Origin: Pseudomonas orientalis
GTDB taxonomy: Bacteria; Pseudomonadota; Gammaproteobacteria; Pseudomonadales; Pseudomonadaceae
DNA: 64,000 nt
NCBI RefSeq assembly: GCF_022807995.1
Contig: NZ_CP094351.1
Span: 1,643,001 to 1,707,000 of the forward strand
Direction of reading: 5' to 3'
Shown here: positions 48,880-56,303 of the stretch, in pieces
Numbering within the stretch: position 1 is the stretch's first letter
How the letters are laid out: every line of letters begins with the position of its first letter
Notes under the pieces: model-generated
The model's database searches: none
The model's input: the letters and a program-made list of their open reading frames with translations, nothing else
Told to the model about the DNA's origin: nothing
Made by a program: the position numbers and the translations under genes

Positions 48880-48909
48880 TTTTGGATCTGCGCTTGGCTC
48901 GCGGGCAGG

Positions 48910-49176
48910 TTAGATGCCGATGTTGCCCAGCGTTATCACGATGTTGCGCAGTGTCCCGGCAATACCTGGATGGTCCAGTTCAAAACCTTCCACTGCCCGA
49001 TTTACATCGTCAGCGATGCTGGGTGTCTGGGTGGCCGGCTCCAGTTGCAACTGCACGTCGAATTTGGCAACCAGCTCTTCAAGTGCTTCACGTTTTTCCG
49101 CGGGCAACTCTGGATGGTCGATCAGTTGCTGGCGCACGATATCGGCCTGCTGTTGTAACTTCTCGCGATCAGGCAT
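48910..49176 (-). CDS. DUF4404 family protein
   Basis: This 88-residue protein (MPDREKLQQQADIVRQQLIDHPELPAEKREALEELVAKFD...) has a helical N-terminal half with heptad-like leucines and a hydrophobic C-terminus (HPGIAGTLRNIVITLGNIGI). This fits the DUF4404 family (PA2805 in PAO1). AGGAAAG lies six bases before the ATG. The conserved C-terminal GTLRN segment could pack against the N-terminal helix; there is no clear membrane span. Function unknown. It is on the same strand as the HAD-like gene upstream, 111 bp apart. Confidence 0.78.
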   Translation of the reverse strand: MPDREKLQQQADIVRQQLIDHPELPAEKREALEELVAKFDVQLQLEPATQTPSIADDVNRAVEGFELDHPGIAGTLRNIVITLGNIGI

Positions 49177-49287
49177 GACATTCTTTCCTTTTATCGATAG
49201 GCACTGGCATAGACCGCGGCACGCCGGGAAAGGTCTACGAACTGACCTGTAGATTAAGCCACCGGCGCCAACTGTGCATGATCCTTG

Positions 49288-49896
49288 TCAGGGCTTCTCG
49301 CCTTTGAGCCGGCGCAGGCGGATGTCGGCCAGGCAGGTGCCGAGTTCGCCGAGGTGATCGATCACCGAGTGCACGCCTAATCCATAGAGCGCCACGGTGG
49401 CCTTGCCGCGCTTGTGCTCGCGCTCCTTTTCGCTCAGCGCCTGCCATTGTTCCGGCGCCACGCCGCACAGCGAGCCGCAGGAGGCCAGGCCGATGGTCCA
49501 CAGCCCGGCGTTCAGGCCCGATTGCAGCAGGCGCGGTTCGCCGCTGACCAGCACGCAGCCCGCCAGTTGTGTGATGTTCAGCTCCATCAAGGCTTGCCAG
49601 CAGGCGTGGGGCGCCGGCCAGCGAATGGTGGAAGGCGAGGTAGCCTTGAGCCAGGCGGGCAGGGCGGTGGCCAGTGGGGTGGTGACCGAAGGGGGTAATT
49701 CATCCAGCCAGGCGCAGGGCACGCCTTGCTCCTTCAGGCTGCGCAGAATTTTCAGCGCTCCGGGGGTGGCCTGGGAATCGGGGGAGGGTGAGTCGCTGCG
49801 GGCCTGGGAACCGAAATCCACCAGGCAGCCACTCAGGCCAAACAACACGGCGGTCAACGCGGGGGCAGTGGCGACGGCTATCTCGGCATGTGGCAT
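49288..49896 (-). CDS. Degenerate HAD-superfamily protein (phosphonatase-related)
   Basis: This 202-residue protein is HAD-like in layout. It opens with TAVLFGLSGCLVDFGS where active HAD enzymes have (F)DxDGTLVDF, so the nucleophile Asp and the second acid are both replaced. Motif II is weak (CVLVSGEPRLLQSGLNAG), but motif III/IV-like segments remain (GLNAGLWTIGLASCGS; HSVIDHLGELGTCLADI). I recall the family as phosphonoacetaldehyde phosphonohydrolase-related proteins, near PA2803/PA2804. Loss of the catalytic acids suggests a non-enzymatic role. The ATG at 49896 has AGGGAC eight bases upstream. The reading frame is intact, so it is not a pseudogene by frame. Confidence 0.75.
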   Translation of the reverse strand: MPHAEIAVATAPALTAVLFGLSGCLVDFGSQARSDSPSPDSQATPGALKILRSLKEQGVPCAWLDELPPSVTTPLATALPAWLKATSPSTIRWPAPHACWQALMELNITQLAGCVLVSGEPRLLQSGLNAGLWTIGLASCGSLCGVAPEQWQALSEKEREHKRGKATVALYGLGVHSVIDHLGELGTCLADIRLRRLKGEKP

Positions 49897-50092
49897 CTGA
49901 ACGTCCCTGAAATAGCTGCAACGCTATCGGGGCGGCATGACAGGTGGATGACATTCGGGTGCATTTGTAGGAATTTTGTTCAAATCATGAAAGTCGTTTC
50001 GTTGCGACTGCCTAAATCGACACTTACGTCATATACTGACGGCCTTATTCAGGGCATAGCGCCCATGACAGACCATTCAAGGAGCAAAAGCT

Positions 50093-50782
50093 ATGCGCTG
50101 GAGCCAGTACTTCGCTCAGTTGTCGGTGTGTGCCACCGTCCTGTTGGCACCGTTCGCCGCCCAGGCTGCGACGGAAGATGATCCGTGGGAAGGCGTCAAC
50201 CGCCCCATCTTCACCTTCAACGATACCGTTGATACCTACGCCCTCAAGCCCATCGCCCAAGGCTATCAGTTCGTCACCCCGCAATTTGTGCAGGACGGCG
50301 TTCACAACTTCTTCCGCAACATCGGCGATGTCGGCAACCTGGCCAACAACGTGCTGCAACTCAAGCCGCACAATGCTGGCGTCGACACCGCTCGTCTGCT
50401 GGTCAACACCACGTTCGGCGTGCTGGGCTTTATCGATGTCGGCACCAAAATGGGGCTGCAGCGCAGCGATGAAGACTTCGGCCAGACCCTCGGCTACTGG
50501 GGCGTTGGCAGCGGCCCGTACGTGATGCTGCCGTTGCTGGGCCCAAGCACTCTGCGTGATGCGCCGTCCAAGTATGTGGACAGCTACACCCAGCCGTACC
50601 GTTACATGGATGATGTGTCCGTGCGTAACAGCGTCATGGGCCTCAACCTTGTCGACACCCGTGCCAGCCTGCTCGACAGCGAGAAGCTGATCAGCGGCGA
50701 CAAGTACACCTTTATCCGTAACGCTTACCTGCAGAACCGTGAGTTCAAGGTCAAGGACGGCAAGGTTGTCGACGACTTTTAA
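50093..50782 (+). CDS. mlaA: Outer-membrane phospholipid-transport protein MlaA (VacJ)
   Basis: MlaA removes misplaced phospholipids from the outer leaflet of the outer membrane and passes them to MlaC. The 229-residue protein has an N-terminal signal peptide (MRWSQYFAQLSVCATVLLAPFAAQA) and the family core: DDPWEGVNRPIFTFND, NIGDVGNLANNVLQLK, RLLVNTTFGVLGFIDVGTKMGL and DFGQTLGYWGVGSGPYVMLPLLGPSTLRD. It lacks the lipobox Cys seen in E. coli MlaA. CAAGGAGC lies about nine bases before the ATG. A terminator follows. Partner genes mlaBCDEF are not in the window. Confidence 0.9.
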   Translation: MRWSQYFAQLSVCATVLLAPFAAQAATEDDPWEGVNRPIFTFNDTVDTYALKPIAQGYQFVTPQFVQDGVHNFFRNIGDVGNLANNVLQLKPHNAGVDTARLLVNTTFGVLGFIDVGTKMGLQRSDEDFGQTLGYWGVGSGPYVMLPLLGPSTLRDAPSKYVDSYTQPYRYMDDVSVRNSVMGLNLVDTRASLLDSEKLISGDKYTFIRNAYLQNREFKVKDGKVVDDF

Positions 50783-50800
50783 GCTGTGACGTTTTGAAAT

Positions 50801-50834
50801 AAAAAAAGGCGACCTTTGAGCGGTCGCCTTTTTT
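50801..50834. terminator. Bidirectional terminator between mlaA and a PilZ gene
   Basis: The stem aaaggcgacc / ggtcgccttt has an A-run before and a T-run after it. It separates convergent genes and can end both transcripts. Confidence 0.88.
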
Positions 50835-50845
50835 ATGCGCGCTGA

Positions 50846-51142
50846 TCAGCGCATGTTCAAAATCTTCAGGCCCAGTTGCTGCTCATCGCCTACGGTCTTG
50901 GCCCACACCACCTCGGTATCGGCCTCAAGGCCCTTGAGCGCGGCGTGCTCTGAATCGATGCGCACGGTGAGCCGGTCGCCCACATTGAACTGGCGAGGTG
51001 CCTGCACCTGCATGCCGGAGCTGGACAGGTCCAGGCAGACCCCTGCAATCTCTTGCCCGGCGTGGATCAAGGACACATCGGCATCCACCCGCATGCGGAT
51101 GAAGTCGCGTTTTTCGGCGTAGTCGCGCTCATGTTCGCTCAC
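50846..51142 (-). CDS. Single-domain PilZ protein (c-di-GMP binding)
   Basis: This 98-residue protein is a stand-alone PilZ domain. Both c-di-GMP motifs are intact: RDFIR (RxxxR) near the N-terminus and DLSSSG ((D/N)xSxxG) in CLDLSSSGMQV. The following beta-barrel strands (GDRLTVRID, ADTEVVWAK, QLGLKIL) are complete. It probably serves as a c-di-GMP receptor whose partner is unknown. It lies between mlaA (convergent) and the divergent rssB gene, as PA2799 does in PAO1. Confidence 0.88.
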   Translation of the reverse strand: MSEHERDYAEKRDFIRMRVDADVSLIHAGQEIAGVCLDLSSSGMQVQAPRQFNVGDRLTVRIDSEHAALKGLEADTEVVWAKTVGDEQQLGLKILNMR

Positions 51143-51418
51143 AGCATCCGTCCTTACTTTGGGTTGTGGTGATGAACGTTCTTATAACTCCCGGTGATTT
51201 GCGGTGTAAAGACGTTCGGCGACCATCGGCATGAGCTTGAAACCCCTCACGGATGGGAGTACCGTCTGCGCCTTAGAAGGGCACCTCTGCTTTACGGTTG
51301 TGCATGGGATAAATCCCAATGCTTTGTAGGACAGAGAGGCTAGAAAGCGAATCCAGTACGTGAGCCCGGCCATTGTCGAGCCACCTACGCCAACCTAATT
51401 CTGGCGCCGTTTGCCCAC

Positions 51419-52600
51419 ATGCAAAAAACCAGTGCCACGCTGCTGATAATCGATGACGACGAAGTAGTGCGCGCGAGCCTCGCGGCCTATTTGGAAGACA
51501 GTGGCTTCAGCGTCCTGCAGGCCGGCAACGGCCAACAGGGTCTTCAGGTATTCGAGCGCGACCAGCCCGACCTCGTGATCTGCGACCTGCGCATGCCCCA
51601 GATGGGCGGCCTCGAGCTGATTCGCCAGGTGACCGAGCGTGCTCCACAAACGCCGGTGATTGTCGTGTCCGGTGCCGGGGTCATGAATGACGCCGTTGAA
51701 GCCCTGCGCCTGGGCGCCGCCGATTACCTGATCAAACCCCTGGAAGACCTGGCAGTGCTGGAGCACTCGGTGCGTCGCGCCCTGGACCGTGCACGCCTGC
51801 TGCAGGAAAACCAGCGCTACCGCGATAAGCTCGAGACCGCCAATCGCGAGCTCGAAGCCAGCCTGAACCTGCTTCAGGAAGACCAGAACGCCGGTCGCCA
51901 GGTGCAGATGAACATGCTGCCGGTCAGCCCCTGGACCATCGACGATTTCCAGTTCGCGCACCAGATCATCCCGTCGTTGTACCTGTCGGGGGATTTTGTC
52001 GACTATTTCCGTGTGGATGAGCGGCGTGTGGCGTTCTACCTGGCCGACGTGTCCGGCCACGGCGCATCCTCTGCATTTGTCACCGTGTTGTTGAAGTTCA
52101 TGACCACGCGGTTGTTGTTCGAATCCAAGCGCAATGGCACCTTGCCGGAGTTCACCCCCTCCGAGGTGCTGGGCCACATCAACCGGGGCCTGATCAGCTG
52201 CAAGCTGGGCAAGCACGTAACGATGGTCGGCGGCGTGATCGATGAAGAAACCGGTCTTTTGACCTACAGCATTGGCGGTCACCTGCCGATGCCTGTTTTG
52301 TACACTCCTGACAGTGTGCGCTACCTGGAAGGGCGTGGCCTGCCGGTGGGCTTGTTCAATGAAGCCACCTACGAAGACCACATTCTGGAACTGCCGCCGA
52401 CCTTCAGCCTGACGCTGATGTCCGACGGCATCCTGGACCTTCTTCCAGAGCCTACACTCAAAGAGAAAGAAGCCGCCTTGCCCCAAAAGGTCAAGTCGGC
52501 GGGCGGCAGCCTGGATGGTCTGCGGCAGGTTTTTGGATTGGCCACGCTAGGGGAGATGCCGGATGATATCGCCCTATTGGTGTTGAGCAGGAATCTTTGA
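51419..52600 (+). CDS. rssB: RssB-type response regulator with PP2C-like phosphatase domain
   Basis: The 393-residue protein joins a receiver domain (phosphoacceptor D56 in LVICDLRMPQMGG; K in YLIKPLEDL) to a SpoIIE/PP2C-like phosphatase domain through a coiled-coil linker (about residues 125-160). The PP2C part has the metal-binding segments LSGDFVDYFRVDERRVAFYLADVSGHG and TLMSDGILDL. In Pseudomonas this architecture pairs with an anti-sigma antagonist to control RpoS or the general stress response. The stop overlaps the rssC start (TGATG), giving translational coupling. The ATG at 51419 lacks a strong ribosome-binding site. Confidence 0.88.
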   Translation: MQKTSATLLIIDDDEVVRASLAAYLEDSGFSVLQAGNGQQGLQVFERDQPDLVICDLRMPQMGGLELIRQVTERAPQTPVIVVSGAGVMNDAVEALRLGAADYLIKPLEDLAVLEHSVRRALDRARLLQENQRYRDKLETANRELEASLNLLQEDQNAGRQVQMNMLPVSPWTIDDFQFAHQIIPSLYLSGDFVDYFRVDERRVAFYLADVSGHGASSAFVTVLLKFMTTRLLFESKRNGTLPEFTPSEVLGHINRGLISCKLGKHVTMVGGVIDEETGLLTYSIGGHLPMPVLYTPDSVRYLEGRGLPVGLFNEATYEDHILELPPTFSLTLMSDGILDLLPEPTLKEKEAALPQKVKSAGGSLDGLRQVFGLATLGEMPDDIALLVLSRNL

Positions 52601-53082
52601 TGAGTACCGGAAGAATCCAATTCGCCGAGCAAGACGGGACCTTCGTCCTCAAATTTGTCGGTGAAGTGCGCCTGACCCTGTGTTCGGCGCTGGATGCGAC
52701 GATCGAGCGGATCTTCACAGCGCTGAACTTCTCGGCGATCGTGATCGATCTGACCGAAACCCGCAGCATCGACAGCACCACCCTGGGCCTGTTGGCCAAA
52801 TTGTCCATTCTGTCGCGGCAGAAGGTCGGCCTGTTGCCGACCGTGGTCACCACCCACGAAGACATCACCCGGCTGCTGCAGTCCATGGGGTTTGACCAGG
52901 TGTTCAACATCGTTGACCGCCCGATCCCCTGCCCGGAATGCCTGACCGACCTGCCGTCCCAGGACCAGTCCGAGGAAATCGTACGGATCAAGGTGCTTGA
53001 AGCGCACAAGATCCTGATGGACCTGAACGAGTCCAACCGCGAAGCCTTCCACGACCTGGTCAACGCCCTGGAACGCCACTGA
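52600..53082 (+). CDS. rssC: STAS-domain anti-sigma factor antagonist RssC
   Basis: This 160-residue protein has a STAS domain with the phosphorylatable Ser in TETRSIDSTTLGLLAKLS (S59). It is the likely substrate of the PP2C domain of RssB. The C-terminal ~55 residues hold a CPEC motif (CPECLTDLP) and a helical end. The ATG at 52600 shares its A with the rssB TGA stop, so the pair is translationally coupled; an ATG three bases earlier is also in frame. Phosphorylation state would set which partner it binds; the kinase/anti-sigma gene is not adjacent. Confidence 0.86.
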   Translation: MSTGRIQFAEQDGTFVLKFVGEVRLTLCSALDATIERIFTALNFSAIVIDLTETRSIDSTTLGLLAKLSILSRQKVGLLPTVVTTHEDITRLLQSMGFDQVFNIVDRPIPCPECLTDLPSQDQSEEIVRIKVLEAHKILMDLNESNREAFHDLVNALERH

Positions 53083-53109
53083 CGGCTTCCCTATCGAAAC
53101 ACATACCAA

Positions 53110-53137
53110 TGTGGGAGGGGGCAAGCCCCCTCCCACA
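53110..53137. repeat. REP element, compact palindrome (type B)
   Basis: A perfect hairpin, tgtgggagggggc-aa-gccccctcccaca, follows rssC. As at 4993-5018, the outer arms of two REPs are joined with no spacer. Confidence 0.8.
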
Positions 53138-53171
53138 TTTAATCTGCGACTGGGTTGAGACTGGCTTTCAC

Positions 53172-53208
53172 AAAAAAGGGCGACACCCACCAAGGTGCCG
53201 CCCTTTTT
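53172..53208. terminator. Terminator between rssC and tal
   Basis: The stem aaaaagggcg...acc / ggt...cgcccttttt around loop caccaa has an A-run before and a T-run after. It lies between convergent genes and probably serves both. Confidence 0.82.
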
Positions 53209-53222
53209 GCCGCTATCCGCTT

Positions 53223-54149
53223 TTACAGCTTGGCCGACAACAACGCCTCCAGCTTCTCCTGATCCCGCGCAAACTGACGAATCCCCTCCGCCAGCTTCTC
53301 GGTCGCCATCGCATCCTCGTTGGACTCCCAACGGAACTGCGCTTCAGTCATATGCACCCGCGCTTCACCGGCGTGCCCTGGCGACAACTTGCGCTCCAGC
53401 TTGCCTTCATCCGCCGCCAGCTTCTCCAGCAGGTCCGGGCTGATAGTCAGGCGATCACACCCGGCCAGCTCTTCGATCTGGCTGAGGTTACGGAAGCTCG
53501 CACCCATCACCACCGTCTTGTAGCCATTGGCCTTGTAGTAGTTGTAGATGCGCGTCACCGACTGCACACCCGGGTCATCGGAACCGGTGTAGTCGTTGCC
53601 GTTGGCCTTCTTGTACCAATCGTAGATACGGCCCACGAACGGCGAAATCAGGAACACACCCGCTTCGGCACAGGCCACGGCCTGGGCGAAGGAGAACAGC
53701 AGCGTCAGGTTGGTCTGGATGCCTTCTTTTTCCAGCTTCTCCGCCGCGCGGATGCCTTCCCAGGTCGAAGCGATCTTGATCAGCACACGGTCACGGCTGA
53801 CGCCGGCTTTGTCGTACAGGTCGATCAGACGGTGCGCACGCTTGAGAATCGCGTCTTCGTCGAACGACAGGCGGGCATCCACCTCGGTGGAAATCCGGCC
53901 CGGTACTACTTTGAGAATCTCTTGACCCACCGCCACCGCAAAGCGGTCACTGGCCAGGCCAACATCGCCGTTGCAGTCCTGCACACACTCGTCCAGCAGC
54001 TTGGCATAGCCTGGAATCGATGAAGCCTTGAGCAGCAGGGAAGGGTTGGTGGTCGCGTCTTGCGGCTTGAGCTTGGCGAGGGTGGAAAAATCGCCGGTAT
54101 CGGCTACGACGGTGGTGAATTGCTTGAGTTGTTCCAGCTTGGAAGTCAT
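53223..54149 (-). CDS. tal: Transaldolase
   Basis: Transaldolase moves a dihydroxyacetone unit between sugar phosphates in the non-oxidative pentose phosphate pathway. The 308-residue protein is class I: the Schiff-base K125 lies in [14 protein letters not shown], the catalytic Asp lies in [11 protein letters not shown], and TTNPSLLL and [10 protein letters not shown] are conserved. The start ATG 54149 ([10 protein letters not shown]) fits the family; a longer in-frame start adds 19 residues without match. GGAC upstream is only a weak ribosome-binding site. Its promoter region lies between it and the REPIN near dusA. Confidence 0.94.
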   Translation of the reverse strand: MTSKLEQLKQFTTVVADTGDFSTLAKLKPQDATTNPSLLLKASSIPGYAKLLDECVQDCNGDVGLASDRFAVAVGQEILKVVPGRISTEVDARLSFDEDAILKRAHRLIDLYDKAGVSRDRVLIKIASTWEGIRAAEKLEKEGIQTNLTLLFSFAQAVACAEAGVFLISPFVGRIYDWYKKANGNDYTGSDDPGVQSVTRIYNYYKANGYKTVVMGASFRNLSQIEELAGCDRLTISPDLLEKLAADEGKLERKLSPGHAGEARVHMTEAQFRWESNEDAMATEKLAEGIRQFARDQEKLEALLSAKL

Positions 54150-54360
54150 GGGCGTGCTCTGTCCTGTGGGTCTGATGACATTACCCGAGCGCTGGCAGGC
54201 GCTCAAGGGCGCAAATACGTTCGGTCGTTTGCGCGGGGCAACAACCTGAAAACAGCCGTTAAATACCGGCCGTACTGCTCAATAGGAGGCCAGAATCGAT
54301 GGCAGGTTCAACCCAACTGCCCGATAGCGCCTTCATCGCCACTGGGCTTGCCCCAATACT

Positions 54361-54458
54361 GTAGGAGCGAGCTTGCTCGCGAAAAACGTCAACGATAACG
54401 CGTGCGTTCTGAATAAGCGCGGCGGCTATGGATTTTTCGCGAGCAAGCTCGCTCCTAC
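54361..54458. repeat. REPIN (type A REP pair)
   Basis: A 98 bp type A unit lies between tal and dusA. Its spacer begins aacgtcaacgataacgcgt, shared with the unit at 47138-47235, so the two are recent relatives. Confidence 0.88.
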
Positions 54459-54479
54459 AAAAGCCCATCAGCTACCCAC

Positions 54480-55463
54480 TTACCGCCCCTCCAACAATTC
54501 CCCAGCCCGATCCAGCAACGCCAGCGGATCCGCCGCCTTATGAATATCCACCGACAACAACTGCCTGAACCTGCGCGCCCCCGGAAACCCGGTGCCCAAC
54601 CCCAACACATGCCGGGTAATATGATGCATCGTCCCACCACTGGCCAAATGCTCAGCGATATAAGGCCGCAATTGCACCAACGCCTCCGCCCGGCTGATCA
54701 CCGGCGCTTCACTGCCAAACAACCGCTGGTCCACCTCCGCCAGCAGATAAGGATTGTGATAAGCCTCCCGCCCCAGCATCACCCCATCAAACGTCTGCAA
54801 ATGCTCCTCGCACTGCTCCAACGTCTTGATCCCACCGTTAAGATTGATCTCCAACGCCGGAAAATCCCGCTTCAACTGCGCCGCAACGTCATAACGCAAC
54901 GGCGGAATGTCCCGGTTCTCCTTGGGCGACAACCCCTCCAGAATCGCAATGCGCGCATGCACGGTAAAACTGGTACAACCGGCATCCTTCACCGTCCCGA
55001 CGAAATCACACAACTCGGCATAACTGTCCCGCCCATTGATGCCGATACGGTGCTTCACCGTCACCGGAATCGACACCGCGTCACGCATCGCCTTCACGCA
55101 GTCAGCCACCAGGGCAGGGTGCGCCATCAGAATCGCGCCGATCATGTTGTTTTGGACGCGGTCACTGGGGCAGCCGACGTTCAGGTTCACCTCGTCATAG
55201 CCGGCGGCTTCGGCCATACGGGCGCAGGCGGCCAGATCGGCGGGGACGCTGCCGCCCAGTTGGAGAGCCAGCGGGTGCTCGGCTTCGTTGTGGCGCAGGA
55301 AGCGCTCGTGATCGCCATGGAGGATCGCACCGGTGGTGACCATCTCGGTGTAGAGCAGGGCGTGTTTGGAGAGCAGGCGCAGGAAGTAGCGGCAGTGGCG
55401 GTCGGTCCAATCCATCATGGGGGCGACGGAGAAGCGGCGGGAGAGTGCGGATTGTAGGGGCAT
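54480..55463 (-). CDS. dusA: tRNA-dihydrouridine synthase A
   Basis: DusA reduces U20/U20a in the D-loop of tRNAs using FMN and NADPH. The 327-residue protein has the TIM-barrel start RRFSVAPMMDWTDRHCRYF, the catalytic C98 in NLNVGCPSDRVQ, the FMN-phosphate-binding region NGGIKTLEQCEEHL, and a C-terminal helical RNA-binding domain. DusA identity (rather than B or C) is supported by PMMDWTDRHCR. Length is typical. No strong ribosome-binding site beyond AGATTCCCCC is seen. Single gene. Confidence 0.94.
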   Translation of the reverse strand: MPLQSALSRRFSVAPMMDWTDRHCRYFLRLLSKHALLYTEMVTTGAILHGDHERFLRHNEAEHPLALQLGGSVPADLAACARMAEAAGYDEVNLNVGCPSDRVQNNMIGAILMAHPALVADCVKAMRDAVSIPVTVKHRIGINGRDSYAELCDFVGTVKDAGCTSFTVHARIAILEGLSPKENRDIPPLRYDVAAQLKRDFPALEINLNGGIKTLEQCEEHLQTFDGVMLGREAYHNPYLLAEVDQRLFGSEAPVISRAEALVQLRPYIAEHLASGGTMHHITRHVLGLGTGFPGARRFRQLLSVDIHKAADPLALLDRAGELLEGR

Positions 55464-55547
55464 GGGGGAATCTGAGTCAGCGAGGCGAATGGGGCGCAGT
55501 TTATCAGGAACGGATGTTAGGTGCCGGAGAGGCGAGTTTTGCGCGCA

Positions 55548-55832
55548 TTACCACTTCGAGCGAGGACGTTGCCGTGTATGGAATACGCCAAGGGTCTGCA
55601 GTCGATCACCTCGCACTCTATACGGGATCAGATAGGACCAGTTGGGAACTGCCCATTCGCGGGTATGTTTCACCCGACCATCGCGCCCCATGGAAGGAAA
55701 CTGAGCCAGTCTGTCGACGCTGGCGAAAATGGCATCCGAGAAGTCGTCAGCGGCTTTTGAATTTTCGAGAGCAATATAGTTCGCTTCGTCTTCCAGATTC
55801 TTGAGTGCTTTTTCAAGCCACTCAACCCGCAT
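55548..55832 (-). CDS. ParE/RelE-family toxin of a type II toxin-antitoxin pair
   Basis: This 94-residue protein fits the ParE family: MRVEWLEKALKNLEDEANYIALEN, KAADDFSDAIFASVDRLAQFPSMGR, then VPNWSYLIPYRVRGDRLQTLGVFHTRQRPRSKW. ParE toxins poison DNA gyrase, while RelE relatives cut mRNA; I lean to ParE. The start at 55832 overlaps the antitoxin end by 11 bp, the usual coupling, with GGAGCAGGA upstream; an in-frame start at 55874 would lie deep in the antitoxin gene. The toxin's C-terminal residues are intact, so it may be active. Confidence 0.85.
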   Translation of the reverse strand: MRVEWLEKALKNLEDEANYIALENSKAADDFSDAIFASVDRLAQFPSMGRDGRVKHTREWAVPNWSYLIPYRVRGDRLQTLGVFHTRQRPRSKW

Positions 55833-56064
55833 TCCTGCTCCAGCGCCTAGCGCGCATAGCCGCCACTTGTTCATCAGTGGCGAATTTGCCCTCGTCGGCG
55901 TCTTTTACCGCCAGTTCGATCTGAGCGGTCAGCGTTTTTTCGTGCTCGATGTGGTCTCGAAGAACGTCCATCGCCAGGTAGCTCGCTGTTTGGCCATTGG
56001 TTTTGGCCAGGTCGGCGAGAGAGTTGGACAGGTCTTCCGGCAGGTTTAGGGATATTCCAGTCAT
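55822..56064 (-). CDS. Ribbon-helix-helix antitoxin (ParD/CopG-like)
   Basis: This 80-residue protein starts MTGISLNLPEDLSNSLADLAKTNGQTASYLAMDVLRDHIEHEK, a ribbon-helix-helix DNA-binding fold. Its charged C-terminal half (TLTAQIELAVKDADEGKFATDEQVAAMRARRW) should wrap the toxin. It precedes the toxin and overlaps it by 11 bp. GAGG lies five bases before the ATG. It is expected to repress its own promoter together with the toxin. It sits at the edge of an AT-rich foreign stretch. Confidence 0.85.
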   Translation of the reverse strand: MTGISLNLPEDLSNSLADLAKTNGQTASYLAMDVLRDHIEHEKTLTAQIELAVKDADEGKFATDEQVAAMRARRWSRNAG

Positions 56065-56303
56065 GGCGGCCTCGATGGTGGAAGGTTGCGGGGCATCTTA
56101 CACCGTGAAGCTCTGGGTTGAATCAACAGCTCGTCGTTAGGAATTTAAGGAAGTGAGTTGTCTGCTTTTCTTCTGGAAACTCAAAATTGGGTAGCGTGAT
56201 CTGATATTGATATGCCTGACTGTTCTCCAAGTGACTTAATCGCTGGACGTGGTGATGGCATTTGAATATCATTTGCTCTTTATTACACAGGGATTTGTAA
56301 AAC

